64,000 bases of DNA from Xanthomonas sp. 10-10. GTDB lineage: Bacteria; Pseudomonadota; Gammaproteobacteria; Xanthomonadales; Xanthomonadaceae. Made by a program: the position numbers and the translations under genes. Positions 30,652 to 39,092 of this stretch are shown in pieces; position 1 is the stretch's first letter, and the number at the start of each line of letters is the position of its first letter. Below the pieces are notes generated by a model. It was not told where the DNA came from. It searched no databases and worked only from the letters and a program-made list of their open reading frames with translations. The stretch spans positions 2,170,001-2,234,000 of the forward strand of contig NZ_CP144460.1 in assembly GCF_040182365.1 (NCBI RefSeq), written 5' to 3'.

Positions 30652-32664
30652 ATGCGTGTCGCTAACAACGTGAACCACAACTCGGATTTCGACGTGATGC
30701 GCCTACCGTTGCTTGGACGCCTGTTCTCTTCGTGGAGCCGTGGGCTGCAACACAAGGCCAATGCGGTGGACCGGGTGATGGCGGTGATCGAATTCGATCT
30801 GGATGGCCGCATCCTTGAGGCCAATGAGAACTTCCTGTCGCTGATGGGATACCGGCGTGACGAGGTCGTCGGCCAGCATCACCGCATGTTCGTGACCACG
30901 AGCGATCGCGACAGCGAGAGCTACCGCCAGTTCTGGGATGCGCTGCGGCGTGGCGACTTCAATGCCGGGCGTTTTTGCCGGCTGGACAAGCAAGGCCGCG
31001 AAGTCTGGATCAATGCTTCCTATAACCCGTTGCTGGATCGCACGGGCAAGGCCTACCGCGTGGTGAAATACGCCACCGACATCACCGAACAGGTACGCCA
31101 AACCGCCGATTTCGAAGGGCGGATCGATGCGATCGACAAGGTCATGGCCGTCATCGAGTTTTCGCTGGATGGCACGGTGCTCGATGCCAACCAGAATTTT
31201 CTGCAGGTGATGGGCTATCGGCTCGATGAGATCCGCGGCAAGCACCACGGCATGTTCGTGGATGTGCAGACGCGTCAATCGGCTACGTATCGCGCGTTCT
31301 GGCAATCGCTGGGGCGTGGTGCATTCGATGCGGGGCGCTACAAGCGCATCGGCAAGGATGGCAGGGAAGTGTGGATACAGGCGTCCTACAATCCAGTCCT
31401 CGACGAGCTCGGTCGCCCTTACAAGGTGGTCAAGTACGCCACCGATGTCACCCGTCAGGTCATCGATTCGGCCGACGCGGATGGCCGCATGCAGGCCATC
31501 GACAAGGTGATGGGCGTGATCGAGTTCGATCTGGACGGCCGTGTGCTGAATGCCAACGAGAATTTCCTGGCGATTGTTGGCTATTCGGCGCAACAGGCGG
31601 TTGGCCAGCATCACGGGATATTCGTGGATGCGGCCTACCGCGCCTCCGACGAGTACCGGCATTTCTGGGCAAAGCTGGCGCGTGGTCAGTTCGACGCGGG
31701 ACGGTATCGCCGGCTGCGCAAGGATGGCACCTCGGTGTGGATCCAGGCCTCCTACAATCCCATCCTGGACGTCTCCGGGCGCCCGTACAAGGTGGTCAAG
31801 TACGCCACCGACGTGACCGATCAAGTGCGCTCTGCCGAGCGCATGCGTGACCTGATGCGGCAGACCATGAGCATCGCGCAGAACGTGCAGCGCGAGTCGC
31901 ACCACATTTCTGCCAGCAATCAGGAGCTGGTCAGCCGGGTGGCCACGCAATCCGGCGCAGTTGCGCAGACCTCGAGCACGATCGATCAACTGGCGGCCAC
32001 CGTGCGCGCCAATTCCGAAAACGCCGGCTCGGCACGCCGCATGGCCGAAGACTCGGCTGCGGTGGCACGGCGCGGTGCCGACGTCATCGCCGATGTGGTC
32101 AAGACCACCGCCGGCATCCGCTCGGCAACCGACCGCATCGGTCAGATCATCGAAGTGATCGACGGGATCGCGTTCCAGACCAATATCCTGGCGCTCAACG
32201 CGGCAGTGGAAGCGGCGCGCGCCGGTGAGCAGGGGCGTGGGTTCGCGGTGGTCGCCACCGAGGTGCGCAGCCTGGCGCAGCGCTGCGGCGTTTCGGCCAG
32301 GGAGATCCGCTCGCTGATCGACAATGCCACCGGGCAGGTCGGCGACGGCTCGCGCCTGGCCGAGCAGGCCGGTGTGGTGATGCAGGACGTGGTGACCTCG
32401 GTGCTGCGTGTCACCGCGACCGTGGAGCAGATCGCCGCTGCCAGCCACGAGCAGGCGCAGGATATTTCGACGGCGAACACGGCGCTGCAGTCCATCGGCG
32501 TGCAGGCGCGCGACCAGGCGCAGATGGTCGACGACCTGGCGCGGTCGGCACGTGTGCTGGAGGCCGATGCGGACGCCCTGTTTGCGCTGGTCAACGGCGA
32601 TGCCGACGGATCTGCGCAGCCCGATGCGCCGTTCGACCCGCAGGTCAAATCGCAGGCCGCATAA
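30652..32664 (+). CDS. soluble methyl-accepting chemotaxis protein with three PAS domains
   Basis: A 670-residue receptor without a membrane segment, so probably cytoplasmic, like Aer/BdlA-type energy or redox sensors. Three PAS repeats of about 122 residues are centred at 42-150, 164-272 and 287-395. Each starts with [13 protein letters not shown] and ends in WI-ASYNP, with [11 protein letters not shown] closing the last two and [11 protein letters not shown] the first. The signalling domain follows (400-645), with the hairpin tip [20 protein letters not shown] at 501-520 for CheA/CheW contact. No C-terminal CheR pentapeptide is seen. Starts at 30697 (MRLPLLGRL) or further upstream are possible. 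The PAS copies are so alike that recent duplication is likely. Confidence 0.9.
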   Translation: MRVANNVNHNSDFDVMRLPLLGRLFSSWSRGLQHKANAVDRVMAVIEFDLDGRILEANENFLSLMGYRRDEVVGQHHRMFVTTSDRDSESYRQFWDALRRGDFNAGRFCRLDKQGREVWINASYNPLLDRTGKAYRVVKYATDITEQVRQTADFEGRIDAIDKVMAVIEFSLDGTVLDANQNFLQVMGYRLDEIRGKHHGMFVDVQTRQSATYRAFWQSLGRGAFDAGRYKRIGKDGREVWIQASYNPVLDELGRPYKVVKYATDVTRQVIDSADADGRMQAIDKVMGVIEFDLDGRVLNANENFLAIVGYSAQQAVGQHHGIFVDAAYRASDEYRHFWAKLARGQFDAGRYRRLRKDGTSVWIQASYNPILDVSGRPYKVVKYATDVTDQVRSAERMRDLMRQTMSIAQNVQRESHHISASNQELVSRVATQSGAVAQTSSTIDQLAATVRANSENAGSARRMAEDSAAVARRGADVIADVVKTTAGIRSATDRIGQIIEVIDGIAFQTNILALNAAVEAARAGEQGRGFAVVATEVRSLAQRCGVSAREIRSLIDNATGQVGDGSRLAEQAGVVMQDVVTSVLRVTATVEQIAAASHEQAQDISTANTALQSIGVQARDQAQMVDDLARSARVLEADADALFALVNGDADGSAQPDAPFDPQVKSQAA

Positions 32665-32840
32665 CCGACGCCCGCGCCGATTCCACTGCCGGGTGGGAGC
32701 GGCTGCGACGTGGTTGCTTTCGTCGCTGGCGTCGTACGCCGTGCCGTGTGGCTGCGCGTGTGCGGCACCTGCTCTCGCAGCAGGGCGGCAAGCGTACAGG
32801 GCATGCGTGCAGCGTCGCGACGATATCCTGCGCACATCAC

Positions 32841-32864
32841 AAAGCCCGCCAAAGCGGGCCTTGT
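32841..32864 (-). terminator. probable terminator after the pirin gene
   Basis: Read on the minus strand, GGCCCGC-TTTG-GCGGGC(TTT) forms a stable hairpin followed by TTTGTG. It lies 65 bp after the pirin stop and could also stop transcription from the chemotaxis gene on the plus strand. Confidence 0.6.
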
Positions 32865-32926
32865 GCGTTGCGATCAGCGCCCTGCAGCGCGTGTGCATCG
32901 CATGCGCTGCAAGGCTTGCAACCGGC

Positions 32927-33628
32927 TTACTTCGGCAGATCGAACACCAGTACTTCCGCGTCGCTTGCGTCAGCCAGCACGATCTCCGGCTCGCCGATGA
33001 CCTGCACTGCATCGCCGGCCGACAGCGCCTGCCCGTTGACGCTCAGGCTGCCGCGGGCCACCTGCACATAGCCGATGCGGCCTTCGGCCAGCGGCTGTTG
33101 CAGGCGCACGTCGCCATCGAGGATCGATGCATACAGCCGTGCATCCTGGTGCAGGCGCAGCGAGCCGTCGTCACCGGCCGGCGAGGCGATCAGGCGCAGC
33201 TGGTTGCGCTTGCTGTCGGCATCGAAATGCTTCTCTTCATAGCTTGGCTCGATACCGTTGCGCTCGGGCATCACCCAGATCTGCAGGAAGTGCACCGGCT
33301 CGCTGGACGAATGATTGAACTCGCTATGGGTCACGCCGCTGCCGGCGCTCATGCGCTGCACATCGCCGTAGTGCAGGACCGAACCGGTGCCCATGCTGTC
33401 CTTATGCTCCAGCGCGCCGCCCAGGACGTAAGAGATGATCTCCATGTCGCGGTGGGCGTGGGTGCCGAAACCTTCGCCCGGGGTCACCTTGTCTTCGTTG
33501 ATCACCCGCAGCGGGCCGATGCCCATGTGGCGCGGGTCGTGGTAGCTGGCGAAGGAGAAGGTGTGGCGCGAGGACAGCCAGCCATGCTCGGCGCGGCCAC
33601 GGGTTTCGCTCTTGCGGACATTCAACAT
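32927..33628 (-). CDS. pirin family protein (YhhW-like)
   Basis: A 233-residue bicupin of the pirin family; the E. coli relative YhhW oxidises quercetin. The N-terminal cupin has HTFSFASYHDPRHMGIGPLRVINED and the metal ligands in GFGTHAHRDMEIISYVL, with VTHSEFNH supplying the remaining His/Glu positions. The start giving MLNVRKSETRGRAEHGW is preferred because the frame upstream enters the divergent LysR gene. It diverges from the LysR gene with 135 bp between them, a common regulator-target arrangement. Confidence 0.9.
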   Translation of the reverse strand: MLNVRKSETRGRAEHGWLSSRHTFSFASYHDPRHMGIGPLRVINEDKVTPGEGFGTHAHRDMEIISYVLGGALEHKDSMGTGSVLHYGDVQRMSAGSGVTHSEFNHSSSEPVHFLQIWVMPERNGIEPSYEEKHFDADSKRNQLRLIASPAGDDGSLRLHQDARLYASILDGDVRLQQPLAEGRIGYVQVARGSLSVNGQALSAGDAVQVIGEPEIVLADASDAEVLVFDLPK

Positions 33629-33763
33629 GCTGCTTCTCCTTGAAAGGTTCGAATTGGCGCTAGGGACGAATCGGTGTCCCAGCGGCTTGATGCGTAGTCT
33701 CCACCCCTGCAATGCAGAGAAAAAGCGAGTAGATTTGGTCGCTACCATCGAAAAATTCGAACA

Positions 33764-34708
33764 ATGAAGATCAGCCTGGAAGCCTTGCAGATCCTGGATG
33801 CGATCGACCGCCGCGGTTCGTTCGCCGCCGCGGCCAAGGTGTTGTTCAAGGTGCCGTCGACCATTTCGTACACGGTTTCCAAGCTGGAAGACGATCTGGG
33901 CGTGCAGCTGTTCGAGCGGGTGGGGCCGAAGGCAACGCCGACCCAGGCCGGGCGCGAGCTGCTGCGCGAAGGACGAAACCTGCTGCGTGCCGCGCAGGAG
34001 CTGGAGGTGCGGGTGCGGCGGGTGGCCTCCGGCTGGGAATCGGACTTTGCGATCGGGCTGGACGCGATGTTGCCGGCCGCGCTGTTGCAGGCGCAGATCC
34101 TGGACTTCTACGCCGTGGCCGACAGCACTCGGCTGCGTGTGCTCAGCGAGTCGTTGTCCGGCAGCTGGGAGGCGTTGCTGGACCGGCGCGTGGATTTGAT
34201 CGTGGCGGCGGGCGAGGGGCCAAGCGGCGGCGGTTATGTCGCCGAACGGATCGGCACCGTGCGCTTCGTGTTCGTCGTGGCGGCGAGGCATCCGCTGGCG
34301 GACGCGAAATTGCTGGGTGCGACCGAGCTGGCCGACCATCGCGCGATTGCCGTGGCCGATTCTGCGCGGCGTCTGCTACCGCGCACGGTCGGTTTGTTGT
34401 CCGGCCGCGACGTGCTGACCGTGCCGGACATGCACACCAAGTTGCTGCTGCAGGTGGCCGGGGCAGGTTACGGGTTTCTGCCCGAGCCGTATGCGCAGGG
34501 CGCGCTGCTGGATGGTCGCTTGCGCGAGGTACCGGTGGAAACGCACAAGGCCGACGAGACTTTCTATCTGGCGTGGCGGCCGGGCGAAGAGGGCGAGGCG
34601 CTTGGCTGGTGGCGGCGCGCCTTGCGTGCCGATGGGCTGTTCGAACGATGGTTGCAGACGCTTGCCGAAACGTATCGTTTTGCTGCTGCCGGGCAGTCGC
34701 AAGCGTGA
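33764..34708 (+). CDS. LysR family transcriptional regulator
   Basis: A 314-residue LTTR. The N-terminal winged helix-turn-helix (KISLEALQILDAIDRRGSFAAAAKVLFKVPSTISYTVSKLEDDLGVQLFERV) is followed by the substrate-binding domain (about 90-300). Divergent transcription from the pirin gene suggests that it controls pirin and itself, as is usual for LTTR pairs. The effector is unknown. Relatives next to pirin genes are common in Xanthomonas and pseudomonads. Confidence 0.92.
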   Translation: MKISLEALQILDAIDRRGSFAAAAKVLFKVPSTISYTVSKLEDDLGVQLFERVGPKATPTQAGRELLREGRNLLRAAQELEVRVRRVASGWESDFAIGLDAMLPAALLQAQILDFYAVADSTRLRVLSESLSGSWEALLDRRVDLIVAAGEGPSGGGYVAERIGTVRFVFVVAARHPLADAKLLGATELADHRAIAVADSARRLLPRTVGLLSGRDVLTVPDMHTKLLLQVAGAGYGFLPEPYAQGALLDGRLREVPVETHKADETFYLAWRPGEEGEALGWWRRALRADGLFERWLQTLAETYRFAAAGQSQA

Positions 34709-34752
34709 TCAAGAGCGGATAATGGCCGCTTGCCGTCGCGCAGGATCCTCGC

Positions 34753-35745
34753 ATGCAAGGCTTGATCGAACAGTACGGATTGGCGCTGGTGTTTGCCAAC
34801 GTGCTGGCACTGTCGCTCGGGCTGCCGGTGCCGGCGTTGCCGACGCTGGTGCTGGTCGGCGCCGGTTACGCACTGCGCGGTGGCAGCGAAGCGTGGCTGG
34901 CGGGTCTTGCAGCGTGGGGTGTGTCGGTGCTGGCGAGTCTGCTTGGCGATCTGGCGTGGTATCTGGCGGGTCGCCGCTTCGGCAATCGCACCTTGCAGTC
35001 GCTGTGCCGGTTATCCCTGTCGCGCGATACCTGCATGAAGCAGACCGAGCGGTTCTTCTCGCGCTGGGGTGTGCGGGTCCTGGCAGTGGCCAAATTCGTG
35101 CCTGGCCTGTCGATGGTGTCGGTTCCGATGGCCGGTGCGATGCGGGTGCGGCCGGGCGCGTTCCTGCGTTACGACGCGTTCGGCGCTTCGCTGTGGGCGT
35201 TGGTCGGGCTGGGCCTCGGGGCGATGTTCGCCAATCAGGTGCAGGACGTGCTCGCGTTCTTGTCCGGGCTCGGTTCCGGCGCGGTGGTGGTCTTGGCCGC
35301 GCTGCTGGCTTGCTACGTCGGGTGGCGCTGGTGGCGGCGTCACACGCTGCTGCGGTCGCTGGAGCGCGCGCGCATTGCGGTGGACGAGCTGGTGCCGCTG
35401 CTGGATGGCGACGAGAGCCTGCGGCCGACGGTGCTGGATATCCGGGCACCCGGATACCGCGAGCTGCAGCCGTACACGATTCCTGGCGCGGTCTTCGCCG
35501 ACGAACGCCAGCTTGCGCAGATTCTGGCCAGCGTGCCGCGCGATCGCGGTGTGGTGATTTATTGCGCGTGCCCGGATGAAGTGTCTGCGGCCTGGTTGGC
35601 GGGCCGGATGCGCGAGCATGGATATCGCGATGTGCGTCCGTTGCTTGGCGGGCTGGATGCTTGGCGCGATGCCGGACATCCGGTGACCTCGTTGGTGCCG
35701 GTGGTGGTGGTCGCTAAATCGGATGCTGTTGGCGCGACAACGTGA
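34753..35745 (+). CDS. DedA family membrane protein fused to a rhodanese domain
   Basis: A 330-residue two-part protein. Residues 1-195 are a DedA/VTT membrane domain with hydrophobic stretches and the motif FSRWGVRVLAVAKFVPGLSMVSVPMAGA. Residues 210-320 are a rhodanese-like domain with VLDIRAPGYRELQPYTIPGAV and the active-site loop YCACPDEVSAAWLAG, whose first Cys (in the YC) is at the sulfur-carrying position. DedA proteins affect membrane potential and lipid transport, and the fusion suggests redox or sulfur-linked control. It starts 44 bp after the LysR gene on the same strand. Confidence 0.88.
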   Translation: MQGLIEQYGLALVFANVLALSLGLPVPALPTLVLVGAGYALRGGSEAWLAGLAAWGVSVLASLLGDLAWYLAGRRFGNRTLQSLCRLSLSRDTCMKQTERFFSRWGVRVLAVAKFVPGLSMVSVPMAGAMRVRPGAFLRYDAFGASLWALVGLGLGAMFANQVQDVLAFLSGLGSGAVVVLAALLACYVGWRWWRRHTLLRSLERARIAVDELVPLLDGDESLRPTVLDIRAPGYRELQPYTIPGAVFADERQLAQILASVPRDRGVVIYCACPDEVSAAWLAGRMREHGYRDVRPLLGGLDAWRDAGHPVTSLVPVVVVAKSDAVGATT

Positions 35746-35858
35746 GCGTTCTGCGTCTGGTTCGGTAACAGGCGTCGCAGCGCATTCGCTCGGTGCGTCT
35801 GCACGATCGGTACGCTGCGCAAGCCGGGCTCGCAGGCGATGCAGGCAAGACGACAGGC

Positions 35859-35882
35859 AAAAAAAAGACCAGCAAGCTGGTC
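35859..35882 (-). terminator. intrinsic terminator after tRNA-Arg (second gene)
   Basis: On the minus strand GACCAG-CTTG-CTGGTC is followed by eight T residues, 14 bp after the CCA of the second tRNA-Arg. Confidence 0.88.
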
Positions 35883-35896
35883 GTTTTCTTCAAGAT

Positions 35897-35973
35897 TGGT
35901 GCGCCCGGAGAGATTCGAACTCCCGACCGCCTGGTTCGTAGCCAGGTACTCTATCCAACTGAGCTACGGGCGC
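35897..35973 (-). tRNA. tRNA-Arg (ACG anticodon), copy 2
   Basis: A 77-nt tRNA with encoded CCA. On the minus strand it begins GCGCCCG, has anticodon loop CTACGAA (ACG, read as ICG after editing) and T loop GTTCGAATC. It is identical to the copy at 36066-36142. It decodes CGU/CGC/CGA. Confidence 0.97.
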
Positions 35974-36024
35974 ATATCTTGTTTTGACTTGCAATCCGAT
36001 GCACTGCAGCCGGACTTTTAACTG

Positions 36025-36054
36025 AAAAGACAGCGGTTCAATGCTGTCTTTTTT
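36025..36054 (-). terminator. terminator between the two tRNA-Arg genes
   Basis: GACAGC and GCTGTC flank a short loop with A/T runs on both outer sides, so it can act in both directions. On the minus strand it lies 12 bp after the first tRNA-Arg. The second copy therefore needs read-through or its own promoter. Confidence 0.8.
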
Positions 36055-36065
36055 GTTCCTGAAGA

Positions 36066-36142
36066 TGGTGCGCCCGGAGAGATTCGAACTCCCGACCGCC
36101 TGGTTCGTAGCCAGGTACTCTATCCAACTGAGCTACGGGCGC
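36066..36142 (-). tRNA. tRNA-Arg (ACG anticodon), copy 1
   Basis: Identical in sequence to the copy at 35897-35973 and located 92 bp upstream of it on the minus strand. It has a strong promoter of its own just upstream. Together with the tRNA-Ser(GCU) after csrA, it recalls the E. coli serV-argV-argY cluster, although here the pieces are 6.6 kb apart and in opposite orientation. Confidence 0.97.
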
Positions 36143-36157
36143 CTCGTCAGGAGCGGA

Positions 36158-36186
36158 ATTATGCGGATGCCCGGCGTACTCGTCAA
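36158..36186 (-). promoter_or_regulatory. sigma-70 promoter of tRNA-Arg
   Basis: On the minus strand TTGACG (36186-36181), a 17-bp spacer and CATAAT (36163-36158) form a near-consensus promoter, starting about 8-10 nt before the tRNA 5' end. The -35 box overlaps the stop codon of the upstream hydrolase gene. Confidence 0.75.
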
Positions 36187-37088
36187 TCCCTTTGTGAAAT
36201 TCGATCGCCACTGACTGTATCGGCACGCCTGCGATGCAGCGCAGCCGCCACAGCGGCGGGTGCCTTCATCCATGCAAAGTGATCGCTGCGCACGCCCAGT
36301 TGCGCATCATCCAACTGTTGCAGCTCGGCATGCGCGTGCGGCATCTTGTGCAGCAGTGCATGCAGCGCCGCAGCCGGGCCGAAGTGATCGTGTGCAAAGG
36401 TCAGCGCCTTGATCGGTACCGTCAACGCGCCCAACGCGCGCTCCAGTTCCCAGTCGCTGCCTGCAGAGCGATAGCGATTGCTGCGGCCGACCCGCGCCCA
36501 GTCGGCGATCAGGCTGCGTGCCTCGGTGCCGCCGAAGCCGAGCGATCGCCCGTGCAGCACGCCCTGTACGCGTGCAAGCCAGGGCAGGGCGCGATACACC
36601 AGCGGCAGTCCGTAACGCATGGGACGCGGAAAATTACGCCAATACGGCGAGCCGCTGGCAACCAGCCACAGCTGCGTCAAAGGCGAGTCGGGTTGCGATG
36701 GCAATCGCCCGGCCTGCAACGCGGCATGGCAGCAGGCCAGCTGACCGCCCAGGCTGTGCCCGCCGACGATGCGCGGGTGCTGCGGATCAAGCCGGTCCAT
36801 CAGTGCCTGGCTGGCCGGAATGTCGTCGGCCAGCAGGGTGCGATAGCCCCAATCGTGTCGACGCGATGGGCGCAGCGTGCTGCTGCCATTGCCGCGCCAT
36901 TCGTGCAGATACACCGCAATTCCGGCAGCGGCCAAGGCATGGGCGAACGGTTGGTAATGCCGTGCCGCCACGCCCAGTGCGGGCAGCCACAGCAAGGTGG
37001 CGATCGGTTGCAGCGGTGCGATGCGCATCACTTCCCAGCGATGTCCGTCCGCTGCGCTGGCCGTCAGCGTCTGGCTGTGCACGCTCAT
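36183..37088 (-). CDS. alpha/beta-hydrolase, substrate unknown
   Basis: A 301-residue serine hydrolase fold. The oxyanion region YLHEWRGNGSS, the nucleophile elbow GGHSLGGQ and a late His (RSDHFAWMKAP) suit the catalytic triad. It resembles YheT/lysophospholipase-like hydrolases, but the substrate cannot be inferred. The ATG at 37088 overlaps the thiD stop (ATGA), so it is coupled to thiD. No thiamine role follows from that. Confidence 0.8.
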   Translation of the reverse strand: MSVHSQTLTASAADGHRWEVMRIAPLQPIATLLWLPALGVAARHYQPFAHALAAAGIAVYLHEWRGNGSSTLRPSRRHDWGYRTLLADDIPASQALMDRLDPQHPRIVGGHSLGGQLACCHAALQAGRLPSQPDSPLTQLWLVASGSPYWRNFPRPMRYGLPLVYRALPWLARVQGVLHGRSLGFGGTEARSLIADWARVGRSNRYRSAGSDWELERALGALTVPIKALTFAHDHFGPAAALHALLHKMPHAHAELQQLDDAQLGVRSDHFAWMKAPAAVAAALHRRRADTVSGDRISQRD

Positions 37089-37894
37089 ACGCCAGGAGCG
37101 GCGCCGAAATGGTCGAGCACCAGTACCTCGCTCTGCCCCGGGCGCTGCCCCAGGCGGATGGCGCGCGCCACGTAGTCGATCGCGGCCTCGCAGGCATTGA
37201 GCAGGGACAGACCCTGGCACAGTTGCGCGGCGATCGCCGCCGACAGGCTGCAGCCGGTGCCATGCGCGTCGACGTCGACACGCGGATGCATGAACACGTC
37301 CTGGGTGACGCCGTCATCGAAGCGATCGATGACGCGCGCGCCCTCATGCAGGTGGCCGCCCTTGAGCAGCACGGCGTTCGCGCCAAGCTCCAGCAGCGCG
37401 GCGGCGGCATGTTCGGCGGCATCGGCAGTGTCGATGCGGCGGCCGGTCAGCAGCTCGGCTTCGGGCGTGTTGGGCGTGATCAAGGTTGCCAGCGGCAGCA
37501 GGCGCGAGCGCAGCGCATCCAGCGCAGCATCCTCGAGCAGGCGAGCGCCGCTGGTGGCGACCATGACCGGGTCCAGCACCACGAAAGCCGGGCGATGGGC
37601 TTCGAGCAGATCGGCCACGCAGTGGATGACCTCGGCATTGGCCAGCATGCCGAGTTTGACGGCCTGGATCTGGAAGTCGGCGAAGCAGGCGTCCACCTGT
37701 GCGCGCAAGAATGCGATGGGCGGGATGTGCACGGCGGTGACGGCGCGCGTGTGCTGCGCCGTCAATGCGGCAATCGCCGACAAGCCATGCACGCGATGCG
37801 CGGCGAAGGTCTTGAGATCGGCCTGGATGCCGGCACCGCCGCCGGAATCGGAGCCGGCGATGGTCAATGCGGACAGCGTGCTGGGCGTGGTCAT
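37085..37894 (-). CDS. thiD: hydroxymethylpyrimidine/phosphomethylpyrimidine kinase
   Basis: Phosphorylates HMP and HMP-phosphate in thiamine synthesis. The 269-residue ribokinase-fold protein starts at the ATG giving MTTPSTLSALTIAGSDSGGGAGIQADLKTF. VLDPVMVATSGARLLEDAA, LITPNTPEAELLTGR and GTGCSLSAAIAAQL are family motifs, the last supplying the catalytic aspartate region and anion hole. It is upstream of the hydrolase gene. No TPP riboswitch is visible in the short 37-bp leader region. Confidence 0.95.
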   Translation of the reverse strand: MTTPSTLSALTIAGSDSGGGAGIQADLKTFAAHRVHGLSAIAALTAQHTRAVTAVHIPPIAFLRAQVDACFADFQIQAVKLGMLANAEVIHCVADLLEAHRPAFVVLDPVMVATSGARLLEDAALDALRSRLLPLATLITPNTPEAELLTGRRIDTADAAEHAAAALLELGANAVLLKGGHLHEGARVIDRFDDGVTQDVFMHPRVDVDAHGTGCSLSAAIAAQLCQGLSLLNACEAAIDYVARAIRLGQRPGQSEVLVLDHFGAAPGV

Positions 37895-37931
37895 ACGTCG
37901 ATTCTGCACTGCCGCCTGGAGGATGTGCGCA

Positions 37932-38603
37932 TCATCCTGTACGCCAGCGACGCCATTGCAGATAGGCGACATAGCCGGTACCGGTCAATCCGGTAAGGAT
38001 GGCCGGCAGGTAGAGCGCGTCGTACTGCCAGCGCTGGAACAGCACAGTGCCCAGGATGCTGCCGCCAAGAAAGCCGCCGATGATCAGCCCGCTCAGCGTG
38101 AGCCGGCGCACCTGCAGCGGGCGTCCGCGCAGCAGGTGCCCCAGGCCGATGCCCAGATCGGTGAACATGCCGCTCACATGCGTGGTGCGGACCGCCGCGC
38201 CACTGAGGGTGGTCGCCATCGCATTCTGCAGGCCGCAGGCGCCAGCGGCGAACAGAGCGCCGCCGACATGATGCAGCTTGAACAGCGGAATCGCGGCCAG
38301 CAACAGCAGTGCCTCGATCAGCAGCGCCGCGCCGTAGCGCTGTCCAAGCCGCAAGGCATCGTCCTGGATGATCAGGCCGCTGAGCATGGCGCCTGCGCAG
38401 AAGGCGATCAGGACGCCCCAGAGGAAGCCGATCTCCGGCGCGCTGCCTTGCACCAGGGCCACGCCAAGCAGGCTGGTGGTGCCGGTGAGGTGGCTGACCA
38501 CCTGATGCTCGGAACCCAGGTAGCCGACCACATTGACCATGCCCGCCACGCTCGACAATGCCACCGCGCCAATCCAGACCCAGCGCGGCAGCAGCAGGCC
38601 CAT
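37932..38603 (-). CDS. DUF1275 (YoaK-like) membrane protein
   Basis: A 223-residue protein with about six hydrophobic stretches (first MGLLLPRWVWIGAVALSSVAGMVNVVGYL). The motif HQVVSHLTGTTSLLG and the conserved ATTLSGAAVRTTHVSGMFTDLGIGLGHLL fit the DUF1275 family. Function unknown; some relatives are in stress regulons. The neighbouring minus-strand genes are close (37 bp to the thiD start), so it may be the first or middle gene of a loose operon. Confidence 0.85.
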   Translation of the reverse strand: MGLLLPRWVWIGAVALSSVAGMVNVVGYLGSEHQVVSHLTGTTSLLGVALVQGSAPEIGFLWGVLIAFCAGAMLSGLIIQDDALRLGQRYGAALLIEALLLLAAIPLFKLHHVGGALFAAGACGLQNAMATTLSGAAVRTTHVSGMFTDLGIGLGHLLRGRPLQVRRLTLSGLIIGGFLGGSILGTVLFQRWQYDALYLPAILTGLTGTGYVAYLQWRRWRTG

Positions 38604-38609
38604 CGCGGG

Positions 38610-39092
38610 TCAGGGGCCGCCGTTGACGGCGATCTGCGAAAACGCGCCGGTTTGGGGGTCGTACAGAGCCCCCCAGAAAGCGCTGCCGCCGTCGCAGACC
38701 TTGATCGCTTCCCGTGCCGGTTTCACCGGCGGGTCGTTGGGCAGCTTGAACGCATTGATGTAGATCAGTTGCTGGCCCTGGATCACCACGCCCACGTATT
38801 GGCGGTCGAACTCACGCGGCTCGGCAATGGTCGGCGTCAACGCATCCTGCCGGGATTCCAGCTGCTCGATCTGTTGATGGCTCGGTTCCCAGTAGCCGCT
38901 GATCTGGCCCGGATGACGCGCCGGGCTATCGCGCGAGCAGGTGTCCAGCACCTGCTCGGCGACGCTCTGGCGGGTGATGATCCACGACTGCCCGCTCTTG
39001 AGGTTGGTCGGCACCGTCGATGGCGCCTGGGTGGTCGCGCAGCCGGCCAGCGCGAGCACCGCAAGCGCGGTGGCGCTGCGAAGCGTTCGCAT
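38610..39092 (-). CDS. putative lipoprotein of unknown function
   Basis: A 160-residue protein with signal peptide and lipobox LALAGCATT, so a lipid-anchored envelope protein. I do not recognise a domain. There are two further cysteines (DTCSRD and KVCDGG) that could form a disulfide. The ATG overlaps the stop codon of the PhoH-like gene (ATGA), which suggests co-translation with that RNA-related ATPase, for reasons not evident. The longer open frame upstream is a shadow of the PhoH gene. Confidence 0.75.
   Translation of the reverse strand: MRTLRSATALAVLALAGCATTQAPSTVPTNLKSGQSWIITRQSVAEQVLDTCSRDSPARHPGQISGYWEPSHQQIEQLESRQDALTPTIAEPREFDRQYVGVVIQGQQLIYINAFKLPNDPPVKPAREAIKVCDGGSAFWGALYDPQTGAFSQIAVNGGP

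Noticed and set aside
30703-33012. 769-codon frame antisense to the chemotaxis receptor
   Set aside because: Mirror of the GC-periodic receptor gene; no ribosome-binding site or domain.
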